Shown piece after piece: positions 10,568 through 21,900 of a DNA stretch of 64,000 nucleotides. The notes under the pieces are model-generated. The model saw only the letters and a program-made list of their open reading frames with translations. It was not told the DNA's origin and made no database searches. Source of the DNA: Argyresthia goedartella (lineage: Eukaryota > Arthropoda > Insecta > Lepidoptera > Argyresthiidae); assembly GCA_949825045.1 (NCBI GenBank), contig OX463820.1, positions 7,700,501-7,764,500 of the forward strand, read 5' to 3'. Both the position numbers and the translations under genes were made by a program. Position 1 is the stretch's first letter. Each line of letters starts with the position of its first letter.

Positions 10568-12370
10568 TCAGTGTTCTTGCCAGACAGACCGACACTTGAC
10601 GCTGACGCTGCCGAGCGGAGAGCTGGACCGGGCAATAGCTCGTCGCGTGTAGCGATTGACTGCATTACTGTGACTGACATACGACGTGCAGGGCGACGAC
10701 TTAAACCTCGCTCCTCTACAGGGCCCGACGGTATTCCGCCTTTCCTAATCAAGGACTGTCTATCTGTACTGGAACTACCACTTGGGTACCTTTACAATTT
10801 AGCCCTAAAATCTGCAATCTACCCAAGGCGCTGGAAAACGTCGCGAGTCACGCCTGTGCTCAGGGGCGGCTCCGGGTCAGAAGTAGAAAATTACAGACCT
10901 ATAGCCGTCCTCTCGGTATTTGGGAAGGTGTTTGAATCAATCATCAACCATCACATAACTGAACAAATACGCGGGCTATTATCCGACTGCCAACATGGTT
11001 TCCGCCCTAGTCGCTCAACACTAACAAACCACATCAACTTTGTAAACTACGTGACGTTAGCTCTGGATAAGTCCACACAGGTTGATGTGACGTTTTTCGA
11101 CTTTAAGAAAGCATTCGATAGAGTTGACAATGACGTCCTATTGGAGAAGTTTGCATCCATAGGATTCACACCGAACTTAATACGGTTATTTGCGAACTAC
11201 TTCTCCAATAGAGTTCAGTATGTGAGGGTTAACGGTAAGAGTTCCGAGCCCTATGAAACCTGCTCGGGTGTCAGTCAGGGTAGCACTCTGGGCCCCACTC
11301 AGTTTCTGATTATGATTAATGACCTTCCCAATGTCGTTGAGACGGCTGAGTGTCTGATGTTCGCGGATGACTTGAAGATATTCTTGCGCATAAGCAGTGA
11401 GGACGATATTGGGCGCCTGCAGAGAGATGTTGATAGAGTGGTGGAGTGGAGTGAATGCAACCACTTGGCGTTTAATAGCGCTAAGTGTAAAACCATGACT
11501 TTTACTCGATCTCGGTCACCGCTCCATCATGACTACACTATCGCTGGGGCTAGGTTTGTGAGGGTTACCCAAATACGCGACTTAGGACTATTACTTGACG
11601 CTGAGCTTACATTTAATGACCACATCCGGGAGACTTCTAGGAGAGCCTTCAGATCTCTTGGATTCGTAATGCGACAGACAATTCGGTTTAGGAACATTTC
11701 TACGTTAACCTCTTTGTACAATGCATTTGTTCGGAGTAAGTTAGAGTACAACGCAATCATCTGGGACCCACATGAAGCCAAATACACACTCATGCTGGAA
11801 AAAGTCCAAAGGAAATTTGCTAGACTTCTATACAAGTTTAAATATGGGTATTATCCCTACTTATTCCCGTCTCTATTTGTGGCGGGGATGGTGGGGGTAG
11901 ACACCCTAGAGCTGAGGCGGAAGTTGTCTCTGTTGGTCCACTTCTATCTGCTCCTCCATAACAAGGTAGACAACCCGGTCGCACTACAAAGTGTTGTCCT
12001 TAACGCGCCGGCTCGGTACGCGATGTTACGATCGCGGCCGCTCTTCGCTACGGGTGTTGCTCGTACACAGCACGCTCGTCACGCGCCCACTTTTCAGGCA
12101 CTGACTCTACTCAATGCCTGTGTTGCTCAGCACCCAGAATTAGATATATTTAATATGCCGCTCTGGATATTTTTTAAAATTGTGTATTTGTTTTTAAACA
12201 GTCGTGTGTAAGTCATATTGTAATTTATTATGTATTGTGTTTGTCTGTATTTTCAATTTCATTAATTGTACATTTTTTAGACAGTAATTTAGTGTTAACG
12301 CTCACATGTTTTGGTCGTAAGACTGTAAGTGTGAACCGTAACTTGCAATAAATCTTTTAATCTTTTAATC
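10568..12370 (+). mobile_element. 5'-truncated non-LTR retrotransposon nested in Harbinger
   Basis: Starts abruptly in the linker before the RT (VFLPDRPTLDAD matches FLPDEPALDPD of the copy at 26235-28800). It ends in a repeated tail TCTTTTAATCTTTTAATC near 12350-12372. A possible short target duplication AACTGT flanks it (10561-10566 and just after 12372). 5' truncation plus a repetitive 3' tail is the normal product of target-primed reverse transcription. Confidence 0.8.
10571..12211 (+). CDS. Reverse transcriptase (partial ORF2, open frame)
   Basis: An open frame of 546 codons. RT motifs in order: STGPDGIPPFLIKD, NYRPIAVLSVFGKVFES, QHGFRPSRST, FFDFKKAFDRVD (first catalytic Asp), SGVSQGSTLGPTQF, and CLMFADDLKIF (FADD pair). 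A thumb and C-terminal region follows (IRDLGLLLDAELTFN, KLEYNAIIWDPHE, YYPYLFPSLF). There is no frameshift, so this copy is young compared with its host Harbinger transposase gene. The endonuclease is missing through 5' truncation. The called start is only the first methionine after the truncation point. Confidence 0.85.
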   Translation: MFLPDRPTLDADAAERRAGPGNSSSRVAIDCITVTDIRRAGRRLKPRSSTGPDGIPPFLIKDCLSVLELPLGYLYNLALKSAIYPRRWKTSRVTPVLRGGSGSEVENYRPIAVLSVFGKVFESIINHHITEQIRGLLSDCQHGFRPSRSTLTNHINFVNYVTLALDKSTQVDVTFFDFKKAFDRVDNDVLLEKFASIGFTPNLIRLFANYFSNRVQYVRVNGKSSEPYETCSGVSQGSTLGPTQFLIMINDLPNVVETAECLMFADDLKIFLRISSEDDIGRLQRDVDRVVEWSECNHLAFNSAKCKTMTFTRSRSPLHHDYTIAGARFVRVTQIRDLGLLLDAELTFNDHIRETSRRAFRSLGFVMRQTIRFRNISTLTSLYNAFVRSKLEYNAIIWDPHEAKYTLMLEKVQRKFARLLYKFKYGYYPYLFPSLFVAGMVGVDTLELRRKLSLLVHFYLLLHNKVDNPVALQSVVLNAPARYAMLRSRPLFATGVARTQHARHAPTFQALTLLNACVAQHPELDIFNMPLWIFFKIVYLFLNSRV

Positions 12371-12472
12371 TTTTTAAACTGTGTGGTTGAGATCTATGGT
12401 TAGGTACCTACTAGTCTTGGGCTTCTATAAAATACTTATAAAGCTCTTATATTATAATGTGCACAAACTTAG

Positions 12473-12508
12473 TAATTAAAACAATATATATATATATTGT
12501 TTTAATTA
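12473..12508. repeat. Perfect 36-bp AT palindrome
   Basis: Both arms are 18 bases (TAATTAAAACAATATATA and its complement) meeting without a spacer at 12490/12491. It lies between the nested non-LTR tail and the 3' end of the Harbinger transposase gene. An AT microsatellite expanded inside a shorter inverted repeat would explain it. Confidence 0.9.
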
Positions 12509-13239
12509 ATCTGAACAAAGCTACTTTTTTTATTTTAATTCCAAGTTGAACTTGAAATAATTTATGTTCTTACTAGGTACTATCAATTAAAACAAACATG
12601 TGAATGTAAAAAAAGAAACATTTTATTTCAGTTTGGATAACCTCCGCGCGGACGCAGCTCCCACAAACGCTCAACTATATCCCGACGCGTAATGACTCCT
12701 TCTTGCAAGTCCCTGTTAGGCACACTACTAGTATCGGCATCAACAATACTTGAGGGCTGCATTTCAGCTTCACGCTGCACTTCGTCTGCAGTTAATTCTT
12801 CGAATGGTAAATTGGCTTCATTACAAATATTATGCAGCATTGTGCATGCATTTGTAATGTAGCCAGCTACATGTGGCTCATAATGCATCGTTCTGTGTAC
12901 AAGCAGGCATCGAAATCGGGCTTTTAAAACCCCTATGGTTCTTTCAATAATATTTCTCGTTTTTACGTGACAATTAGTATAGTGGGCTTCAGGTGAGCCT
13001 TCTGTTGCATCCAATATAGGAGTCATCATGGTTTTCCTCAAAGGATAACCAGAGTCACCTGCAAGTAAAATGTAATATTAGATACCTTTTATTATTGTAA
13101 TTAAAATTATTTTACTCTTTTAATCATCATCGCAGCCTATAATAGCTCACTGCTAGCTGGTCACAGCCCTCCTCTTTAAAATTTACTTTATTACATTATA
13201 CAGTAAGGTGCTATGCTAGGTGTTTGTGTGATTGTAAGA

Positions 13240-13956
13240 AATGTCGTATATATTTATTGTATATATTTATTGCACATAAAACAACATAAGATATAATAAA
13301 CAGAAAGGACATCTACAAAGGCATGCTTATCTCTAAATAGAGATCTCTTCCAGCAAACCCAAGGTTGATAAGAATAATTTAATATACAGGATAGACCTAT
13401 GTGCTCTGATAAGATACATACATATATTACGGAACTATTGAAATAACTGCTAGATACACTACATACACAAATATATATAAAAATATAAATACACCTAAAT
13501 AAACTAATATATACAAAGCTCAAATCTAGGATAGAGAAAGATAATGCTCCTTCAAACGATTCTTAAAGACGGGCAGAGATGGACTATCTCTGATAGTGCA
13601 GGGAAGCGAGTTCCAGAGAGTGATCGCCCGCAATCGAAAACAGTGCTTGTATGCGACGGTGTTGTGATGAGGTATAGAGAGCAGGGAAGCCGTGTGAGTT
13701 CTACGTGGACGAGCCGAAGGGAGAAATTGAAAAAGCTCACGGAGAAAGCTAGGGTATCGAGGGTTGGTTAAGATGTTGAATAGAAGAGTGAGGATGTGTG
13801 TGTCCCGACGAAGACGGATCGGCAGCCATTTTAACTCCTTGTGATACTGCGAGACGTGGTCGAACTTGCGCAGTCCGAAGATAAACCGAATCCCGAGATT
13901 TTGAAGTCGCTCGAGTCTGTTCAGTTGCTCTTCGTTGGCGCTCATCAATGTCATTT
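13240..13956 (-). mobile_element. 5'-truncated non-LTR fragment in transposase intron 4
   Basis: A minus-strand insertion whose coding part is 13526-13954 and whose 3' end is a repeated TATATATTTATTG near 13240-13270. Possible target duplication AATGTC (about 13231 and 13950). It sits wholly within intron 4 of the Harbinger transposase gene. Confidence 0.7.
13526..13954 (-). pseudogene. C-terminal end of a non-LTR ORF2
   Basis: 142 codons matching the region after the RT thumb in insect non-LTR elements: LNRLERLQNLGIRFIFG, HKELKWLPIRLRRD, RRTHTASLLSIP, and FRLRAITLWNSLP close to the natural stop (LKEHYLSLS). There is no catalytic domain, so it can have no activity alone. The frame is open because only the 3' end was inserted. 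Confidence 0.75.
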
Positions 13957-14389
13957 CTTTACTTTATAAACTTAATTAGAATTAAGTAGGTACATGCTTA
14001 TTAGTAAATTTTATGACTTTATTCGAAATAAAATAATTGAGATAAAAATGGCTTCTAGTTTAATTTTGATAATAGGGTACTGTAGGAAGGTGCCTCAACA
14101 AATTAATCTGTTCTTTGAAATACATTTAGAACAGCTTACCTAAAAGCCACAGACTTTCATTATTACTGAGGCCTTTTAAATGGTCTTGAAGTGGATGCAC
14201 TGACCATATAAATGAGTCATGTGTGGATCCACCATAACTGGCATCTACACTTGTGATTTGCATATCTGCATTGCATATCTGAAATAGGTATATATTTTTT
14301 TACTGATATATAATTTTTATCTATCAACATTACAACAAAGAGGCTAATCATGCAATTAAATAAACAGAACTATTTATACATATATAGGC

Positions 14390-14520
14390 ACATATATTGC
14401 TTCTAAACATCCAAGACCTGGGGATGTGTTTATTTAGCCCCCGCCGGGGATCGAACCCGGCACCTCTTGCATGGTGGGCAGAACCACAACCGCAGCGCCA
14501 CAGAGGTAGTATTAATTATT
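14390..14520 (-). repeat. tRNA-derived SINE in Harbinger transposase intron 3
   Basis: On the minus strand an A-box-like TGGCGCTGCGG is followed by a B box GGTTCGATCCC, then CCCCAGGTCTTGGATGTTT, shared with the SINEs at 17376 and 36055. The RNA polymerase III boxes and conserved body point to a SINE. A functional tRNA gene is unlikely. Confidence 0.7.
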
Positions 14521-15750
14521 ATCCATTAATCTTACCAACTGAACATTTAGAGAATGATAGCCTTTCCGACAGATATACCTCTCCTCGTGTTCTTTTGGGC
14601 GCACAATAGCGACATGTGTCCCATCAATGCAGCCAATAACAACGGGCACACCAAATTTTTCATAGAACCTGAAATGAATAAGGTGTTCATATTCAACCTT
14701 TTCATGTTAGCGACATCACCAAAGCTGTGGTATAAATTAAAAATTCACCTTATTCTATTCATACTACGTTCTTCCACAGTTTGTGGGAATTTGATATATT
14801 TATTTCTCATTTCTAATGTGTTCATTGCTGCAGTGACCTGTGCCAGTACTGCTGACACGGTTTGCTGCGCAACAGATAAGCCACGGATCTCACCTGTTGG
14901 TCTTTGGTATGATCCGTGGCCATAAAATGATAAAGCTGTTAGAACCTGCAACAGAAAAAGTGTAGATATACCTAGCTGTACACTGTATCCTCTGACTGGA
15001 AATTACCTAGGTCTCTGTCAATAAAACTCGAATGTATATCCATAAACTCTTACTTTTGTTTCTATGGTAAGATCCGACGATTTACTTGGCTGTGGCAAAT
15101 AAGTCGCCAGTTCCTCACACAAAGTTTGAGCCAAGTCGGGAGTAAGCCGATATTGTTTTACGAACTCGTCGTCAGTAAACTAAACGGATCATTGATTTCC
15201 CTTGTAAGGCGGCGGCGTTTTCTTTTTAAGTTGTCATTAAAATTATTGTCCATTTCAAAGAATTCAAACATTTCCTGTTCACTTGCCATTATTTTTATAG
15301 AAAGTAACTCAAAAACTCTTGAACAGCAAAGCGTCTACTAAGCCAAAAAATCATTCAAAGTTTCCCAGTTCCCGCGCTTATTTTTAGTACTATCTCTGTC
15401 CGCCGACAGCAGCACTGTCTACGTACCTCTCAAAAATGTCAAGATGCCCTTGTTCATAATATAACTCGAAACCCACTAAACTATCAACAATCCATTAAAA
15501 GTTAATCTCAGAGCAACTTTTTAAAAATTGCAAAATTTGACAGTTAAGCAATTCATTAATCGCCGAGCGCTTGTCAAGTGGGACGTCATGGTACGATTTT
15601 GTAAGGAAAAAAAAGGTGAACTGCATGAAAACGCTGGACGTAATAAGGGCTTATACTGCCTTGCTTTTTAGAGGTCATGGTTCGAATTAGCAATGCAGTT
15701 CAGTTTAAGGCCTTAAACTGAATAGATTTAACAGGTTATAGTAGGCCTCA

Positions 15751-15990
15751 GAACTATTTTTTTACTTTTTTTAGCTGTCAGAAAATCTCTCATTACCCCA
15801 CAGAGCAATATAAGTAGTAATATCATTACCCTGAGGAAAAGTTTACATCATTAAGGCCCGTTGAATATAGATACCATATTGTTGTCTGTCTGTCAATAAA
15901 ATTGAAAACTCTTTCGTGACTTCGTGTTGTCGTTGGGTGTGTTGGAAGTTGGAAGGAAAATTCTGGTTTTTTGTAATTTTCTTTTTCAAT
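15751..15990 (+). promoter_or_regulatory. Probable promoter/5' leader of Sec20
   Basis: The 240 bases between the Harbinger end (15750) and the Sec20 start are the only room for its promoter and leader unless transcription starts within the transposon. No TATA box or clear initiator was recognised. Confidence 0.35.
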
Positions 15991-18900
15991 ATGATACACA
16001 CGTTCTCCAAAGCGGACGAACTCAGCCGAGACGCTATAGAGAAATTCCTCGGGGAACCAATGCGGAGTGATGGTGACGTTAGTTATCAGAACTTGAAGAG
16101 ATTGGCCAAGGCCCATTTTCATGTAAAAGCCATTATCCAGGTAACGGAATGATTATAACCTTGATTCTTGAGTGTTCGAAAAAGTTATCATTCACTTAGA
16201 AGAGCCTTTTGTATTTATTGAACTTGGTTGATCAGTTTTAATCAGTATTCACTATTTCAGGATATTCTAGCATGCAGAGATTCTATGGAAACATTAAAAG
16301 GACTGAATGAGAAGGGACAAGCAAAGATATCACAATATAGAGATGAGATTGAGGCCTTAGAGATGAGTGCAAGGGAGTCAGGAGATGAAAAGTACTTGAT
16401 GGAAGTGGAAACACAGAGGTTTCAACTTTCTAGGTATGAAATTATTGAAGAAACAAAAGATTATGGCTTATGTTTAAACAATTACCAAAAACGCATCTAT
16501 TTTACTACCAATAAATTTGAAATGACTGCCAGAATGGATAAATGTCTACCAAATTGTGTTTGGATAAATGATCTCCAAACTTCTTTTTATGTTTTATGTA
16601 CTTAAGTTTATGTTTTAAGTATTTTTTGCTGTTCTTACATGTTCAACCTAACACAAAGGATAAAGGGGGCTTTGCTTCGCTCACCCCTTTTACCCTTCAC
16701 CTAAGCTGTTGCAGTATTTTGACGACCCGAATGGCCGAGTCGGCAGTGACGCTGCCTACGAAACCAAGGGTCCCGGGTTCGAGTCCCGGTGGGGGCAAAT
16801 ATTTGTTTAATGAGAACGGATGTTTGTACCCTAGTCATGGTTGTTTATCTAAGTTTTAATATTTATCTATATAAGTATGTGTATCGTTGTCTAGTACCCA
16901 AGATACAGGGAATCCTAGTTTGGGGCTAGATCAATGTGTGTAAATGGTGTCCAAGGTATTAAGGTATTATTTTGCCCTGATATTTTTTGCAACTTTTGGT
17001 GTTCATTTATCCATTTTGGGTAGGAAAAAAATATTTAGGTGTTCATTATATTTTTGCCACAGATTATTAGATTCAATCATCTGAAATAATTCATAGGATG
17101 GTTAATGAGTCACTTCAAAATGAAACTCAAAAATTAGCAACAAGGTGACCTCTGGAATTAAGTATTTACATTATATTTTCAGCGTTTTAAAAGAATTCAA
17201 GGAGGCCAACATTATAAGCTTATTTGCCATTGAAAAAGCGCAACGAGAAGAGTTGCTACAGTCAACATCTGAAGGAGACTCGTTTGATCTCAGAAATCGA
17301 AAAAAAGTTGACAGAGATGGTTTACTAAAAATGTCTTCAGGTTGGTATACTTATTGATGTCTTGTTTAACTCTCTTGACAACTTCTGTGGTGTTGCGGTT
17401 GAAGCTGAGTGTCCCAAGCGAGAGGACTTGGGATTGACCCCGGGTTGGGGAAGTAAAGAAAAAATACCCAGGTTTTGGATGTTTACATGTTTGTGCCATC
17501 GCTGTTTGTGATTTCCATGACACAGGGTATCCAAGTGTGGGCCAGAAGTAATGTATGTGCCTGTATGTAAATGTTATGTAAAGTCAAAAGTCACAGTTCT
17601 TTATTAGATATTTATATATACTTAGCAAACATCATTTTTTGCCTCTTCTCTACATTGGACCACTGTGGGAGAGAAGGGCGTAGAAACTCCTACAGATAAT
17701 TTTTAGATCTCTTAAAAATTGGTTGTGCCTAATACAAATATTACAATATTAATTGTTATGATTAATAAGCGGGAGTGAATAATTACAAAATTATTAACAG
17801 CAAGGTCTGTGTTGAGCCAGATTAACCCTATACAGTCCTGTCATTTAAGGAATCTTGAACATTGTAATGTCCCTTTTTCAATAAAGTCGCTTTAACTTGC
17901 TTTTTAAATTGCTCAAATAGCAATTTCAAAATTTCCAGAGGTATCTTATTGTAGTAGAGAATGCACTGACCCTTGAATGAATTGCTGACTTTCGCGAGTC
18001 TAAACCGGGGCGCAAGTAGTCTGTGATTATTTCTTAGGTAAACATTACAGCTATCGCTAAGTTTCGAAAATGTTGTAAGGTTCTTGTGTACTCTGTGTGT
18101 GTTCTGTGTGTGTGTCGTGACTAGCTACAGTTAGTAAGGCAATTTCTTTAAAAAGCTCTCTTAAGGAGTCTGTTTGTTTTTAATTATAAATTGCTTGAAT
18201 AGCTTGTGGTAACTGAGGAGGTTCACTACGAACCAAGCGGATAGCATTACAGCCGTCAAGAAAAGTGTAGCCTGTCTCAAGCACTGTTTTGTTGACTATT
18301 GATTTTCCTCACTCTCATGACAACTAAAATTATACGAATTCCGATTTTATTGTTTTAGTTCTTTTTTGGAGTTACTCCCCTTCTTATTCATTGTAAACAT
18401 CACAGCCCTGTAATAAATGGCTTGTGTTTAAACAATTACCAAAAAATTCGAAAATTTACTACCAATAAAATCGAAATGGCTGCCAAAATGGATGGATGTT
18501 CACCAAATTGTGTTTGGATAAATGATCACCAAATTCTTTTTATGTTTTGTGTACTTAAGTTTATGTTTTAAGTATTTTTTGTTGTTCTTACAAGTTCAAC
18601 CTAACACGAAGGATAAGGGGGGCTTCGCTTCGCTCACCCCCTTTACCCTTCACCTAAGCTACCGCAGTATTTCGCCCTGATGTTTTCTGCAACTTTTGGT
18701 GGTCATTTAGCCATTTTGGGTAGGAAAAAAATATTTTGGTGGTAATTATATTTGTTGCCGTGATAAATTCATTCCGTCCTTTTCCTGGACTATAATTTCC
18801 GCCTACCAACCAAGACGAGAACCACTGGGCCAAACTACTACACTGGTGACCCGCTTGAGCACATTTAAGAAGATGACAGATGACAAGGACGATGATGCCA

Positions 18901-21900
18901 ACCTTCAAGAACCTCCAGTACGCACTCGCGCCGGAAGCGAAATTTATCGCGTTGATGTGGCGGTTCCGCCATTCTATGCCGAAAAACCTGCAGTTTGGTT
19001 CAAACAACTGGAGGGTCAGTTCAAATTGGCCGAGATCAAGACCGATGAAACCAAATTCTACTACGCAAGCTCTCAGTTACATTCACCATATGTGGACTAT
19101 GTCGACGATATTATAGAAAATCCTCCTGAAACGAACATGTACGAAAAGTTGAAAAACGAACTCATAAAGCGTCTCACGAAATCCAAGGAGAAGAAGGTGT
19201 TACAACTATAAACACATGAAGAGCTGGATCACAGAAAGCCATCACATTTTCTACGTCATCTGCAACACTAGCAGGACCTGGAGTCCCTGACGATTTCATC
19301 AAAACAATATGGTCCAGCCGCCTGCCCAGTAGTATGCAAGAAAAAATCACAGCTCCACCATAAACGGCACTGGACGTCATAGCGGAGCTCGTAGACAGAG
19401 TGCATGACACGTCATTTATGGACCAACATACAACCGCGTTGTTGAAAGGGCCAGATCGCAGAATAGCGTCGCTAATTACCAGGTGGCATCGACCTCACAA
19501 ACACCACAGAGCAGCATGCTGGATGCTATGGCAAAGCAAATCGCAGAAATAACAAAACAAGTAAGCGCACTTTCAACCCAAGTAAGAGAGTCAAGGGCAA
19601 CATCTCGACCAAATCATTCCCGTCATCGCCGAGGAGACTCCAGAAGCAGATCGCAGTCCAGCTACAAGAAGTTTCCAACTTGGTGGTACCACGCCAAATT
19701 CGGAGCCAGGGCACTTAAATGCCTCAAGCCATGCGACTACGAAACGGAAAACTGTCAAGGCAGTCGATAATGGCGACCAACGACTGTCTCTCATCTCCCG
19801 GTCGCCTGATCATTACAGACCGCAGGTCGAAGACCCAGTTTCTTGTTGATACTGGCAGCGACCTCTTGGTCTTCCCACGCTCTGCTCTGAAGGAACGTCG
19901 ACCCAAAACCAAATACCAACTATCAGCAGCTAATGGGTTCACAATAGACACATATGGCGACTTGACCTGGGACTACCTAGAGAATTTTCCTGGCAATTTA
20001 GAGTAGCTGATGTGATAAAAGCTATAATAGGAGTTGACTTCTTATCACACTATGAGATCGTTGTCGACTGCCGAAATCTGCACCTCATTGACAACAAAAC
20101 TAACTTAACAGCTGTCGCTTCGCCAACCACGCCATCAGATTCGATATCCTCAGTGAAAATTTTTACTGGTGATAAGAAATACCAAGGAATTTCTCCATTT
20201 GTTCTATGAAGAACAAATGGACTCTCTGATGTGACTCTTGACCACACTTGCCTCTAAACTTATTCCATAAATAGCGGCTCTGAGGATTGCTGCATGGTCT
20301 ACTAAGTAATAAGCAAGAAGTTGAGACACTGATTAAACTACACCATCTAGATGTATTACTAATAAGCGGATCTCACTTGAGTGGTAATATTACTTTCGCA
20401 TTAAGGACCATTGTGTCTATGCAACGAATCATCCTGACAACACTTCCCACGCTGGATCAGCTGTTATCATAACAAAAAAATCAAACATCAACCACTCCAG
20501 AAATACACCTACTCTGGATAACCACAAACAAAAAAAAACAGAATTTTCCCCTTGAAGTTCTTAATAAAATCTTAGAGAAGCGTCGGTTAAGAAGAATATG
20601 GCATAACAGTCGTCATCCCTTAGACAAAGCAGTAATCAACAAGGCAGCTTTGGAACTTAAGTAATTCCTGCATAAAATATAAAATGACACAATCCAGCAA
20701 CACCTAGAATTACTGACTCCATCTAAAACTAATGAATATTCGCTGTGGAAAACCGTGAAATCATCACAAAAGCCTCAATATATCCAGTGCCCTCTTAAAT
20801 TACTGAACGGAAAGTGGGCTATAACAGACGCAGAAAGAGCTGAAGCGTTCGGGGAATATCTGAGTGATTTGTTTACACCAAATGAAATCATGGGAGACAA
20901 AGAACTAGATGAAGAAATACAAACTTTTCTGAAAAGCGATCTGCAACTAAGTCTATCACTGCAAAGCTGCTCTCCTACATAAATAAGAAGAACAATCTTG
21001 GAATTAGAACTTAAAAAAGCCCTCGGCTTCGACCTGAATACAGCAGAAATATTAAGACAGCTTCCTAAGAAAGCCATATTATTTCTGACAATGCAGTTTA
21101 ACCCTTTCGCTTGTCTGCTGACCGGAAAAGAAAAAATAATGAAAACACAACAATAAAGGCAAATTTTATGCTTTTTGCCTATAAATACCCACAATAGAAT
21201 CTAAAGTACGTGACGTCTGTCATAAAAGTTCCGTTTTAGGGTTTACTCGAGTCTAGAGGTTAACGCCGTTCTAAGATCAGCATAATATCCAAGAATATGG
21301 AAAGTTTCACAGATCACCATGGTACCTAAGCCTGGGTAACCACAACGCCTAACTTCGTCATAAAGGCCAATAAGCCTTGCCAGCCCTATCAAAGATGTTT
21401 GAAAAGATAATCTCCTCACGCCTTAACGAAACTCTGTCCAATGAAAAAAAACATACCTGAACACCAATTTGGGTTTAGAATGAGACACTCCACTATAGAA
21501 CAGGTACACAGAGTTTGCAACAAGATAAGGAACGTTCTACGAATAAGGAATATTGCTCTGGTGTCTTGTTGGATGTACAGCAAGACTTTGAAAAAGTTTG
21601 CCATGATGGATTACTGTATAAAATGAAGAAAAGTTTACCGCACAACCTATTACTTCTGTTGAAGTGATACCTGGAGGACCGCATATTCTTCGTCAGAATC
21701 AACGACTCATCATCAAACTTCTACAAAAAAATAAAAGCTTGTAATAAAAGCAGGAGTGCCGCAGGGCTCTGTACTAGGACCAAGGTTATACTTAATGTAC
21801 ACAGCAGATGTTCCAGATGCCAACAACGTGATGACCGCTACCTTCGCGGACGATACAGTTGTACTGACGTCTCATAAAGACCCAGAAACTTCCTCTAATG

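Larger units (their letters stand above)
12628..15289 (-). pseudogene. HARBI1-like Harbinger transposase (5 exons, one frame break)
   Basis: Exons on the minus strand: 15289-15054, 14945-14749, 14668-14536, 14278-14140 and 13058-12628, all with GT/AG borders and matching phases. Exon 1 starts MASEQEMFEFFEM but changes frame near 15178 (a stop follows ...SLLTTSS, while DEFVKQYRLTPDL reads in another frame). The rest is open. Catalytic residues of the DDE nuclease are visible: Asp in VIGCIDGTHVAIV, Asp in LLGDSGYPLRKT (made by joining exons 4 and 5), Glu in RNIIERTIGVLKARF. Intron 3 holds a SINE and intron 4 a non-LTR fragment. Only one lesion is seen, so the inactivation is recent or partial. 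Confidence 0.85.
8014..15750. mobile_element. Harbinger (PIF) transposon with nested insertions
   Basis: Ends share TGAGGCCTAC (8014 on, complement ending 15750), with a second matching block ACCATGACCTCT near 8099 and 15665, so the terminal repeats are imperfect and gapped. Inside, a Myb-like gene runs rightward and a HARBI1-like DDE gene runs leftward. That is the two-gene plan of Harbinger elements, in which the Myb-like partner helps bring transposase to DNA. Later insertions: a non-LTR element at 10568-12370, another at about 13240-13956, and a SINE at about 14396-14515. No clean 3-bp target duplication is seen. 8110-8620 holds no gene. Confidence 0.75.

Noticed and set aside
13544..13771. 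Plus-strand frames opposite 13526-13954
   Set aside because: The minus strand encodes a recognisable non-LTR C-terminus; the plus frames have no motifs.
16725..16800. A serine-type tRNA gene
   Set aside because: A and B boxes are good, but the sequence continues into a SINE body with target duplications and its cloverleaf is imperfect.
20775..21194. 139-codon minus-strand frame in the jockey relic
   Set aside because: The plus strand carries the jockey linker region in the expected place; the antisense frame has no recognisable features.
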